Of a stretch of 64,000 nt of DNA, positions 7,374 to 14,136 are shown piece after piece. The translations under genes were made by a program, and so were the position numbers. The notes beneath the pieces are model-generated. The model was not told the DNA's origin and ran no database searches. It saw nothing but the letters and a program-made list of their open reading frames with translations. Numbering within the stretch: position 1 is the first letter of the stretch; the number at the start of each line of letters is the position of its first letter. The stretch comes from a virus, in the IMG/VR virus record IMGVR_UViG_3300046616_000358, positions 30,662-94,661 of that record, one strand, 5' to 3'.

Positions 7374-7606
7374 GTCGTTCGTATACAGTGCGCTCGCTGC
7401 GCGGCTGCAAGGTGATCGAGGGGGCGCTGCCGGTGGTGGAGTTTGTCGCGCTGGTCAACGTGTGGGGTGCGGATCAGGATCCGGCCGACGCCTGGATCGT
7501 CGATGCGCTGCTGGCGCAGTACCTGGACGCGAATTTCGTGCTGGGGCCGGCGTCAAAGTGCGCGGCCTGGCGCGCGGAACTGGGGCTGACGGCGGGTGGC
7601 GCATGA
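7370..7606 (+). CDS. Small phage hypothetical protein
   Basis: This 78-residue protein is translationally coupled on both sides by 4-bp overlaps. A central helix (DAWIVDALLAQYLDANFVLG) is the main feature. No family is recognised. Confidence 0.5.
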   Translation: MSRSYTVRSLRGCKVIEGALPVVEFVALVNVWGADQDPADAWIVDALLAQYLDANFVLGPASKCAAWRAELGLTAGGA

Positions 7607-7803
7607 TGCACGGCACGGTCTACCAGCTGCTGAATAGCCAGTCCGGCCTGCTGTGCCACGGCTGCAACAAGGTCACGGTGCTGGCACCCGGCGCCGCGCT
7701 ATGCTGCCGCCATTGCGGCCAGCTGTTGACGCCCGATCCCGACTACCACCCGGCCCAGTTCCCGCCACGGCGGCCACCAGCAAAGCGGGCCGCCAATGAA
7801 TGA
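7603..7803 (+). CDS. Small zinc-ribbon protein
   Basis: This 66-residue protein has CHGC and CCRHCGQLL cysteine pairs about 17 residues apart, a zinc ribbon, and a basic Pro-rich tail (PPRRPPAKR). It is coupled to its neighbours. Function is unknown. Confidence 0.6.
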   Translation: MMHGTVYQLLNSQSGLLCHGCNKVTVLAPGAALCCRHCGQLLTPDPDYHPAQFPPRRPPAKRAANE

Positions 7804-8047
7804 GGCCGTTGCCAGCTGCACCTGGTGCGGTGAACCGATTACCGCCGTCGAACGGCTCAGTGCGTTCGCCAATAGCATCGGCCAGGTCACACATTACGAA
7901 TGCTCGCTGCGCAGCGTGATCGGCTCGGTCGGGCACCAGCAGAAATTGTGTTCGTGCTACGGCGGCGATCAGGAAGACCCGCCCGGCATGACGCGGCGCG
8001 AGGCGGCCAAGGCAGCGGCGCTGTATTTCCGGCCCATCGGCGGCTAA
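7796..8047 (+). CDS. Small cysteine-rich protein, last gene of operon
   Basis: This 83-residue protein has CTWC, an HYEC segment and CSC, suggesting a zinc-binding fold. It ends the plus-strand operon; its stop overlaps by 4 bp the stop of the converging DUF1289 gene. No terminator hairpin is seen at the junction. Confidence 0.55.
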   Translation: MNEAVASCTWCGEPITAVERLSAFANSIGQVTHYECSLRSVIGSVGHQQKLCSCYGGDQEDPPGMTRREAAKAAALYFRPIGG

Positions 8048-8229
8048 TTGCGCCTGGGGTAGCCTGCGGCGGTGATGCGCCGCCAGGTGGCGTCCTTCTC
8101 GGCCGGGGTCATCGTCACCCAGTGCGCCACCTCGGCCACGGTGCGGCCGCAGCCGCGGCAGACCTCGTCAAAGGTGGTCGAGCACACCGCCACGCACGGG
8201 GTGTCGGGGCGCGTGGCGGGGCTGGCCAT
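8044..8229 (-). CDS. DUF1289-family protein
   Basis: This 61-residue protein shows the DUF1289 signature PCVAVC...DEVCRGCGRTVAEVAHW followed by MTPAEKDATWRRI. Four conserved cysteines probably bind a metal or an iron-sulfur cluster. DUF1289 genes are common in proteobacterial chromosomes; here the gene lies one base downstream of ssb and is probably co-transcribed with it. Function is unknown. Confidence 0.8.
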   Translation of the reverse strand: MASPATRPDTPCVAVCSTTFDEVCRGCGRTVAEVAHWVTMTPAEKDATWRRITAAGYPRRN

Positions 8230-8230
8230 G

Positions 8231-8818
8231 CTACACCGAGTGGCAGGCGGCGCCCTTGCCCAGCGGCGCGAACGGGATATCGTCGTCCATGTCGGAAAAA
8301 CCGCCACCGCCGGCCGGGCGCGGTACTTGGCGCGCGGCGGGGGCCGCTGGTCCCGTTGTTGATTGGCGTGCCGGCGGTGCCTGGCGTTGGCCGGCACCGG
8401 GTGCCTGGCGCGCTGGCGCCTGGCGGGCCGGCGCAGCATCGTAGTGGCCGGCATCGTCCATGTGGGCGCTGCCGCCGCTGGCCGGGGCGCCGCCCAGCAT
8501 CTGCATGTGCTCGGCGATGATGTCGGTCGCGTAGCGCTCGACGCCGTCCTTGTCGGTGTACTTGCGGGTCTGCAGGCGGCCTTCGACGTAGACGCTGCTG
8601 CCCTTCTTCAGGTACTGGCCGACGATCTCGGCCAGGCGGCCGAAAAAGCTGATGCGGTGCCACTCGGTCAGTTCTTTTTTCTCGCCGGTCTGCTTGTTAT
8701 TGCTGACGTAGGTGGTGGCCACGCTGATGTTGGCGATGGCGTCGCCGCTGGGCATGTAGCGCAGTTCGGGGTCGCGGCCGAGGTTGCCAACGATGATGAC
8801 CTTGTTTACGGATGGCAT
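8231..8818 (-). CDS. ssb: Single-stranded DNA-binding protein
   Basis: This 195-residue protein has a full OB-fold at residues 1-110 ([49 protein letters not shown]). A Gln/Ala/Pro-rich linker follows, then the acidic interaction motif MDDDIPF. The motif is not terminal: 12 more residues ([12 protein letters not shown]) follow, unlike the host type, where DIPF ends the protein. SSB coats single strands and recruits replication and repair proteins through the tail. Its presence fits autonomous replication. Confidence 0.95.
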   Translation of the reverse strand: MPSVNKVIIVGNLGRDPELRYMPSGDAIANISVATTYVSNNKQTGEKKELTEWHRISFFGRLAEIVGQYLKKGSSVYVEGRLQTRKYTDKDGVERYATDIIAEHMQMLGGAPASGGSAHMDDAGHYDAAPARQAPARQAPGAGQRQAPPARQSTTGPAAPAARQVPRPAGGGGFSDMDDDIPFAPLGKGAACHSV

Positions 8819-8839
8819 GCTGTGCTCCTGTCTTCTCTG

Positions 8840-9136
8840 TCAGTGCCCCGGTGCCGCCGGGTCGGATTCCTGTTGTGCTGCTGGTTTTAGCTTGTCGATC
8901 GCTTTCAGGCATTTCGGGCACGTTACCGCTAGGTCGGGCCGGTTGGCCCATCCTGCGCTACGGGCGCCGTGCGTTTTGTCGCACAGCGAACGCGCATAGA
9001 AGTTGATGCCAGACTTCACTTCACGCTCACCGCACATGACCCCATGCACCACCTGGCCCTGCCCGCGCTCGTATCCGTTCGCGCAGCGCCCGGCAAGGGT
9101 GGCCGGCATTAGGGTTTGGGTAGTCTCCGTGGTCAT
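8840..9136 (-). CDS. Zinc-binding phage hypothetical protein
   Basis: This 98-residue protein carries scattered cysteines and a CPKCLKAIDKL motif near the C-terminus. It lies 21 bp upstream of ssb in the same direction, probably in one operon. The clear TATAAT promoter with a GGTCGTTTCGACC palindrome lies 50-70 bp upstream. Function is unknown. Confidence 0.65.
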   Translation of the reverse strand: MTTETTQTLMPATLAGRCANGYERGQGQVVHGVMCGEREVKSGINFYARSLCDKTHGARSAGWANRPDLAVTCPKCLKAIDKLKPAAQQESDPAAPGH

Positions 9137-9163
9137 GTTGCGATCCTGTACCAGTGGGGTTCA

Positions 9164-9475
9164 CTACGTGCTTGCTACTGACTTCATTATAGGTCGTTTC
9201 GACCGCTTTCCTTTGGCCGGCCGCAAGCGTCTGGCGGCTTTCGCCAGGCCGGCCGCCTGCAGCAGCAGGCGCCAGGCGGCGTACGGGGTCTGGGCGTGGG
9301 TCTTGGTGTCCGGGCTGGCCAGCCAGGCCCGCACCGCGCGCGCGCTCATGCCGACGATCTGGGCCGCTTCGCGTTCGGTCATGGTGAGCATGGCCAGCAG
9401 GGTGCGCAGGTCGGCGTGGGTGGGCGCGGCGTAGTCCGGGTCGTCGAACGGGCGCAGGGTTTCGGGGCGGATCAT
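9164..9475 (-). CDS. Small helix-turn-helix protein
   Basis: The ATG at 9475 overlaps the previous stop (ATGA) and gives 103 residues. Residues about 28-60 hold a helix-turn-helix (TEREAAQIVGMSARAVRAWL), followed by a basic C-terminus. The protein is probably a DNA-binding regulator. The promoter palindrome for the downstream genes lies inside its 3' end. Confidence 0.65.
   Translation of the reverse strand: MIRPETLRPFDDPDYAAPTHADLRTLLAMLTMTEREAAQIVGMSARAVRAWLASPDTKTHAQTPYAAWRLLLQAAGLAKAARRLRPAKGKRSKRPIMKSVAST
9185..9204 (-). promoter_or_regulatory. Promoter with GGTCGTTTCGACC palindrome upstream of the ssb operon
   Basis: The 13-bp palindrome lies at 9192-9204. On the minus strand it is followed directly by TATAAT (9185-9190), a consensus -10 box about 50 bp upstream of the ATG at 9136. 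No good -35 box is seen, so the palindrome may be an activator or repressor site overlapping the promoter. The same arrangement recurs at 16571-16590 and 17011-17034. Confidence 0.65.
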
Positions 9476-9690
9476 CGGCGGGCTTTGGCCTTGCGCGCGA
9501 GGTGCAGGCGGCGCTGCGCGGTGGCGCGGTTGTTGCGGCGCGCGGCGATGCCGATCGGGGTGTTGTTCTCGCTGACAAACACAAAATCGTGCGTTAAGCC
9601 GCAATCGCAGCAGGCGAGGCGGTAGATTTGGCCGCTCGGCACCTCGAAGCCTTCGTTGTCAACGCGCTGGGTGTATCTGGCTTTCGGCAT
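9472..9690 (-). CDS. Small zinc-ribbon/basic protein
   Basis: This 72-residue protein has an N-terminal beta-hairpin with CCDCGLTHDFVF, then a strongly basic helix (RRNNRATAQRRLHLARKAKARR). It may bind nucleic acid. It overlaps both neighbours. Confidence 0.6.
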   Translation of the reverse strand: MPKARYTQRVDNEGFEVPSGQIYRLACCDCGLTHDFVFVSENNTPIGIAARRNNRATAQRRLHLARKAKARR

Positions 9691-9859
9691 GCTCTGTCTC
9701 CTGGTGGTGGGCGCTGCGGCCGGCCTGGTGGCCCTGGGCGTAGATGATGTGCATCAGCTCGCGCAATACCACGGCCTGCTTTTCGTGGCCGCGCTTGGTG
9801 CGGTGGAAATATTCGGCCACCAGCTGCTTGCACAGGCGCTCGTTCAGCAGCTTGCTCAT
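9659..9859 (-). CDS. Small phage hypothetical protein
   Basis: This 66-residue helical protein (KLLNERLCKQLVAEYFHR; QAVVLRELMHIIYAQG) overlaps the next gene by 32 bp. No family is recognised. Confidence 0.55.
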   Translation of the reverse strand: MSKLLNERLCKQLVAEYFHRTKRGHEKQAVVLRELMHIIYAQGHQAGRSAHHQETEHAESQIHPAR

Positions 9860-10161
9860 GCGCCACCCTTGGCCAGCAGGCCGGCCACTTCGGCCGGGCG
9901 GTAGCGCTCGAGCTTGATTTCCAGCTCGATATGGTGGGCGCCGCGCTGGGCGACGGCAGCCTGCAGCGCGGCGCTGGCGTGGGCCACGGCGGCGTCGAAG
10001 TTGTTTTCGGCGAACCAGCCGCTGTTGCCCCAGCCGAGGCTGACGGTCCACAGCTTGACCCAGCCGGCCTGGCGCAGCTGTTGCTGGCGGGCCTTGGCGT
10101 GTTCGATCAGGGCATCCAGCTGGTCTTCGTCGCAGCGGGCGACATAGTCGGCGTGGCTCAT
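9856..10161 (-). CDS. Phage hypothetical protein
   Basis: This 101-residue protein has a basic helical N-terminal half, a WTVSLGWGNSGWFAENNFD turn-rich segment and a helical C-terminal half. It is coupled by 4-bp overlaps on both sides. Function is unknown. Confidence 0.55.
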   Translation of the reverse strand: MSHADYVARCDEDQLDALIEHAKARQQQLRQAGWVKLWTVSLGWGNSGWFAENNFDAAVAHASAALQAAVAQRGAHHIELEIKLERYRPAEVAGLLAKGGA

Positions 10162-10373
10162 AGCAATCCTTGTTGGCGGGCCGGTTCGAACCAGTCGGCG
10201 TCGATCCAGGCACCGGCGCGCGCCCCCGGCACGGCCGGCTCCACTTGGAACAGCACGCCACTCTGGCAGGTGGCCGGCGCCATCCTGGCGCTGATCGTGT
10301 GGGTGGTGGTGCGCTTGGCAAAGTCGGTGGTCACGCGCGCGCCGACCTGTAGCTTACGGCTGGCGGCGCTCAT
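10158..10373 (-). CDS. Small phage hypothetical protein
   Basis: This 71-residue beta-rich protein (KLQVGARVTTDFAKRTTTHT; GAWIDADWFEP) resembles short phage proteins that form an SH3-like barrel, but the identification is weak. It overlaps both neighbours by 4 bp. Confidence 0.5.
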   Translation of the reverse strand: MSAASRKLQVGARVTTDFAKRTTTHTISARMAPATCQSGVLFQVEPAVPGARAGAWIDADWFEPARQQGLL

Positions 10374-10681
10374 GGGTTCGCCAGCGCAAAGGCGCGCGCC
10401 TGGTCCAGGTAGGCTTCGCTCCAGTTGTAGCCGCGCTGGTGGATCGTGGTGTCCACCACGTAGGCGGCGCCAAGGAAGTAGCGCAGGGCTTCGGCGGTGC
10501 GGTTGTCTTGGCAGGCCGTGGCGTCTTCAAGTTCCTTGATCCTGCGCTCTTGCGCGAAAATCAGCTGTTCCGCTTGGCGCAGCACACTGCGGCGCAGCGC
10601 GTAAATCGGGCTGCGCTGCATGGCTTCCAGCGCGTTAAGCAGATCGGCGTGGTCGGTTTTGATGGTCGGTTCACAAGCCAT
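10370..10681 (-). CDS. Helical phage hypothetical protein
   Basis: The ATG at 10681 gives 103 residues; a TTG at 10687 is also in frame. The protein is helical with a central coiled coil (QAEQLIFAQERRIKELEDA). It overlaps the upstream gene by 11 bp. No family is recognised. Confidence 0.5.
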   Translation of the reverse strand: MACEPTIKTDHADLLNALEAMQRSPIYALRRSVLRQAEQLIFAQERRIKELEDATACQDNRTAEALRYFLGAAYVVDTTIHQRGYNWSEAYLDQARAFALANP

Positions 10682-11045
10682 CGCCAAGCTCCCGCAGGTT
10701 CAGCACGGCGCCGCTCTTGTCCTGCTGGCGTTTGACCTGGGCGCGCAGGCGCTTTTGTTCCTTGGTCAGGATCGCGATGCTTTCGTTCAGTTCCGCCACC
10801 TTGCGCTGCGCCTCGCGGTAGTTGATCCAGGCCATCTGGATGGTGCGCGCGTTCGATTGCAGGAAGTTGAAGGGCTCGAGGGTGGCGCCGCATTTGGCGC
10901 AGTTCACCATGCGGTCATGCTCGTTCAGGGTTACGGCGTCGTGCTGGCAGAAGTACGGTACGCCGGCCGGGCGCGGCTCGATCGCCAACAGGTTGTCGGG
11001 CAGTTCGGCGGCGGGGAAGGCGTGGACGACTTTGTTATCGGTCAT
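10671..11045 (-). CDS. Zinc-ribbon and coiled-coil protein
   Basis: This 124-residue protein contains CAKCGATLEPFNFLQ, typical of a zinc knuckle, and then a long coiled coil (REAQRKVAELNESIAILTKE). A family of phage proteins with a CxxCG...PF motif followed by a coiled coil is common; the function is unknown. Confidence 0.6.
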   Translation of the reverse strand: MTDNKVVHAFPAAELPDNLLAIEPRPAGVPYFCQHDAVTLNEHDRMVNCAKCGATLEPFNFLQSNARTIQMAWINYREAQRKVAELNESIAILTKEQKRLRAQVKRQQDKSGAVLNLRELGDGL

Positions 11046-11583
11046 GGCTGTTTCCTTGCTTGCTGGCGCGCGCGGCGTCGACGATCGCATCGGCATCCTC
11101 GCGGAACTGGTCGCGGAAGCGGTCGAAGTCGAGGTTGTCGTATCCGTCGCGGGCGCGGAAAGCGCGCCAGCGGTCGGCGTCCTTCAATGCGCGCATGATG
11201 TGCTCGGCGTCCTCGTAGAACAGGATGGTGCCGGCGCGCGCGCCGCTGCGGTGCAGTTCGTATTCGCCGTCTTCGCCCACGCCCATGGTGAACTGGCCGT
11301 AGGCGGCGGGCGTGATCGGCGTGGTGGCGGCGGCCAGCGCGGCGCGCAGTTCGGCGTTTTCGGCCTCCATCGCCTGTTCCACCGGGGTCGCGCAGGTCAG
11401 GGGGAAGTCGGCGGGCTTGCCGATGCGGGCGCGCCAGCTGGGGATGGCGCTGGCGGCGGGCGTCGCGGGGCGCATCGCTTCATACACGCCGACGGCGGTG
11501 TTGCGGCCGATCGGGCTGGGGCGGGCGCAGTCGCACAGGATGGCGGCGCCGGCGGCAATCTGGGCGTTGGTCAGGGTGGGCAT
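11035..11583 (-). CDS. Phage hypothetical protein
   Basis: This 182-residue protein has a low-complexity N-terminal half with a CDCARP segment and an acidic C-terminal half (EDAEHIMRALKDADRWRAFR, then an Arg/Asp-rich helix). It resembles mosaic Ea22-like phage proteins in style, but no domain is certain. It overlaps the downstream gene by 11 bp. Confidence 0.5.
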   Translation of the reverse strand: MPTLTNAQIAAGAAILCDCARPSPIGRNTAVGVYEAMRPATPAASAIPSWRARIGKPADFPLTCATPVEQAMEAENAELRAALAAATTPITPAAYGQFTMGVGEDGEYELHRSGARAGTILFYEDAEHIMRALKDADRWRAFRARDGYDNLDFDRFRDQFREDADAIVDAARASKQGNSHDR

Positions 11584-11586
11584 CGG

Positions 11587-11766
11587 CTATTTCTCTTTGC
11601 TCAGTTCAATGGCGAAATCCATCAGGCGCACGGCCTGCTCGCGCTTGAGGTTGACGTTGAATTCGAGCCTGGCGTTGGCGTCGTCCTTGTAGGCCAGCAC
11701 GACATGGGCGCGGCCGGCCGGGGCGCGCTCTTTCGGCATGCTGGCCTTCCATTTATTGCGGGTCAT
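11587..11766 (-). CDS. 59-residue phage protein
   Basis: This short gene lies between 11583 and 11753. It encodes 59 residues, with VVLAYKDDANARLEFNVNL and then a helix (REQAVRLMDFAIELSKEK). The gene fills the gap exactly, ending 3 bp before the next start and overlapping the upstream gene by 14 bp. No family is recognised. Confidence 0.5.
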   Translation of the reverse strand: MTRNKWKASMPKERAPAGRAHVVLAYKDDANARLEFNVNLKREQAVRLMDFAIELSKEK

Positions 11767-12028
11767 CGGTCGCTCCTGCGGTGGCCCTGGGCGCCAGTTC
11801 CCACAGCGGCACCGGGAATTCCACCCAGTGGGTCACGCCGACGAACGGGCGCATGCCCAGCGCGTCTTCGCAGGTTTCCCACTGGCCGGGCCGGCCCACA
11901 TTGTCGAGTGGCCAGCCGCTGGCGATCGCGCCGTTCCACAGGAAGGCCACGCGGCCGGTCAGGTTGGCCATGTCGGGCAGGCCGTCGGTGGCGATGTCGT
12001 GGATCTGGATGGTCAGGGTGCGGGTCAT
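11753..12028 (-). CDS. Phage hypothetical protein
   Basis: This 91-residue beta-rich protein (LTIQIHDIATDGLPDMANLT; WVEFPVPLWELAP) starts at the ATG overlapping the upstream stop. No domain is recognised. Confidence 0.5.
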   Translation of the reverse strand: MTRTLTIQIHDIATDGLPDMANLTGRVAFLWNGAIASGWPLDNVGRPGQWETCEDALGMRPFVGVTHWVEFPVPLWELAPRATAGATDDPQ

Positions 12029-13875
12029 GGGGTGCTTTCGGGTGGGGTTGGCGTGCTGCGCAGGGTCAGCAGGCGGGCGGCAAAATAGTGGGCGTTGATG
12101 CGCAGGTAGGTCTGGCCTGCGATCTGGATGGTGTCGGCCAGGATGCACTGGGCGGCTTCGGCCAGCACTTCGTTGCGGGTGGCGCTGGCGAGCTGGCGGT
12201 CGATGGCGGCCAGCTGGGCGGCATCCACCACCGCCTGCCATTGCGCGCAGCCGCGCGGGTCGTAGTCGCATTCGTGCTTGCGGTCCTTGTAGCCGGCTTC
12301 GTACAGGTTGTCGGCCAGCTGGTACAGGTCGGCCAGCGGTGCAGCCTCACGGCTGGGGAGGGCGCGCAATTCGTCAATCAGCTTGAGCACAAACAGGTGG
12401 AAACTGTCGCGGGTGATGCCGTTTTCTGCTTGTTCCTGGTCGTACCACGCCAGTGCGCGCGCGCTGGTGGCCTCACGGCTGGGGGCGGGGGCGCGGCGGT
12501 TCCATGCGGCGGTGGCGGTAACGCGCTTGTCGAACGTCATGCGGCCAGCCGCGCCGCATCCACCCTTACTCTGGCGACAAGTCACGCGCCACGATCCGGT
12601 GCCTTGGTCTACCAGTTCGGCTGCGGTGCCGCAGAAGGGGCATGGCAACAGTTCCCCGCTCGCGCTTGCCGTGGTGGCCTCGTCGCCCAACATGCGCGGC
12701 GTGCCCATCTTCGCCAGCATCGCGTCTGCGCTGCGGCCGATCTGGTCAAGCTGCTCTTGCGTCCAAGTGGCGCTTGCCGTGGTGGACTCGGTCTGTACGG
12801 GTTCGCCGGCGAAGTCTTGGCAGGCTTGGCATGGCCCGGTCGACCCGTCAGGCAGGATCATTGCCGGGTCGTCGCAGCTTTCGCACATCGGGACAGATGC
12901 TGCTTTGGCCGGCGTGCTGCTTGCCGTGGTGGCCCCTCCCATCAGCGTGCCGCGTGCCGCACCGTCCTGGCGGTCGTACTCGGCGCGCATCGCCAGCATC
13001 TTGTCGGCATCGGACTGGCTTGCCGTGGTGGCCGCCTGGGATGCACGAAAATTGGCGTTGTCGTTCGTATCGCCGCCCTCGCGCGCGGCACCGGCCAGTC
13101 GGCTATGCTCATCCATTGCAGTGCGAATCCGTATCGTTGGCATAGGCATGCCCATGATTGCTTCGGCGTGATAGTCGCCGTTGGCGCAATGGCCCGCGAC
13201 ATAAAACGCGGCTTGGCACAATGCCTCATCCCATAGCACCTTCGCCAGATCACCGCGCGCCACGGAATCAGCGCCGTGTTGGCTATCGGTGCCGCGCGTG
13301 GGCGGCGGTACATGATCGCGCTTGATCTTGGTAACGATCTGGCTGCAATAGTCGTCAGCCAGCAAGCCGTGGCACATGCCCGATTCCGCAAGGGTCAGAA
13401 TCTCGTTCAGCAGGGCCAACTGCTCGTTCGGTGCTGCGGGCGCGGCTACAGGGGATGCGTAGACAGTGCGCGGGTTATGTCCGTTGGCCTTGGCGTCCTC
13501 GTAGGTCTGCTGGTCCGTGTCGTGCCAGCCGTGCGGGTGCAGGAAGCTCTTGAGCTGGTAGATCGGTGCTGCGGGCGTGGCTTGCTGGATGAGCGCGCCG
13601 CGGGCCTGCCATGCCTCCCACGCCCAGATGCCAACAGGCGAATTCAAGCGAGGTAGGCCGCCCCATCGCTGACGCAAGTGCGCCTCAAACAGCGCCCGCT
13701 CGCCCTCCTGTTCGCTTACGCGCGGCGATGGGGCGGCCTTAGCAGCATCAAGCTCCCGTTCGCATTTGTCACACAAGTGCATGAGTGCGGTGCATGTCGG
13801 GCAATGGTCCGGGGCCGGATCGCCGCAGGCGGTGTTGTCCAGGGTGATGCCAATATCTTTATAACGCTCTATCAT
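12025..13875 (-). CDS. Mosaic accessory protein with Lar-like zinc ribbon
   Basis: This 616-residue protein is a string of short modules joined by Ala/Thr/Ser linkers. Residues 1-45 carry CPTCTALMHLCDKCE. Residues about 330-350 carry CESC and CQAC. Residues 409-462 match the Lar family of restriction-alleviation zinc ribbons (LLPCPFCG, TCRQSKGGCG, AWNRR). Four ATTAS-type linkers are encoded by identical 14-bp DNA repeats. The form resembles Ea22-like phage proteins. The Lar-like part could modulate a type I restriction enzyme; this is inferred. The rest has no recognised function. Confidence 0.65.
   Translation of the reverse strand: MIERYKDIGITLDNTACGDPAPDHCPTCTALMHLCDKCERELDAAKAAPSPRVSEQEGERALFEAHLRQRWGGLPRLNSPVGIWAWEAWQARGALIQQATPAAPIYQLKSFLHPHGWHDTDQQTYEDAKANGHNPRTVYASPVAAPAAPNEQLALLNEILTLAESGMCHGLLADDYCSQIVTKIKRDHVPPPTRGTDSQHGADSVARGDLAKVLWDEALCQAAFYVAGHCANGDYHAEAIMGMPMPTIRIRTAMDEHSRLAGAAREGGDTNDNANFRASQAATTASQSDADKMLAMRAEYDRQDGAARGTLMGGATTASSTPAKAASVPMCESCDDPAMILPDGSTGPCQACQDFAGEPVQTESTTASATWTQEQLDQIGRSADAMLAKMGTPRMLGDEATTASASGELLPCPFCGTAAELVDQGTGSWRVTCRQSKGGCGAAGRMTFDKRVTATAAWNRRAPAPSREATSARALAWYDQEQAENGITRDSFHLFVLKLIDELRALPSREAAPLADLYQLADNLYEAGYKDRKHECDYDPRGCAQWQAVVDAAQLAAIDRQLASATRNEVLAEAAQCILADTIQIAGQTYLRINAHYFAARLLTLRSTPTPPESTP
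12664..13032. repeat. Four 14-bp repeats at module linkers
   Basis: GCTTGCCGTGGTGG occurs at 12664-12677, 12772-12785, 12919-12932 and 13019-13032 within the mosaic gene. Each copy encodes the Thr-Thr-Ala-Ser linker between modules. Spacing is irregular (108, 147, 100 bp), so this is not a CRISPR array. The repeats may serve as short homology for module shuffling. Confidence 0.75.
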
Positions 13876-13878
13876 GGC

Positions 13879-14136
13879 TTATCCCTTGTGCTGGCTGTCT
13901 GCGGGTGGCTGGGTAACGTCGAGTGGCAGCGCCAGTTCGCCCAGCAGGTAATCCCCGAACGCCGTGGTTTGGTGTCGACCGAACCCGATGCTGCGCACCG
14001 CGCCGAGTTCGGTGAGCCTTTTCATCGCGTCTTTCGGTACATCGTGCCCGCCGGCCTCGAAGTCGCAGCAGCACTCATAGAACCGCTTGAGCGCCGCCAT
14101 GTCGTCGGGCAGGAGGAAATCATTCTGTTCGCTCAC
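13879..14136 (-). CDS. Phage hypothetical protein
   Basis: A GTG at 14136 is chosen because GGGAGG lies just upstream; it gives 85 residues. The protein has FYECCCDFEAGGHDVPKDAM, then MKRLTELGAV and GRHQTTAFGDYLL, a small alpha/beta protein of unknown function. It is coupled to the mosaic gene upstream. Confidence 0.6.
   Translation of the reverse strand: MSEQNDFLLPDDMAALKRFYECCCDFEAGGHDVPKDAMKRLTELGAVRSIGFGRHQTTAFGDYLLGELALPLDVTQPPADSQHKG

Noticed and set aside
12034-12040. Integrase or transposase gene anywhere in the window
   Set aside because: No tyrosine- or serine-recombinase motif set or DDE triad was recognised on either strand; the coordinates here are only a placeholder within the scanned window.
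12664-13032. CRISPR array
   Set aside because: The repeats are 14 bp, lie in a coding frame, have uneven spacing and encode peptide linkers; no cas gene is present.
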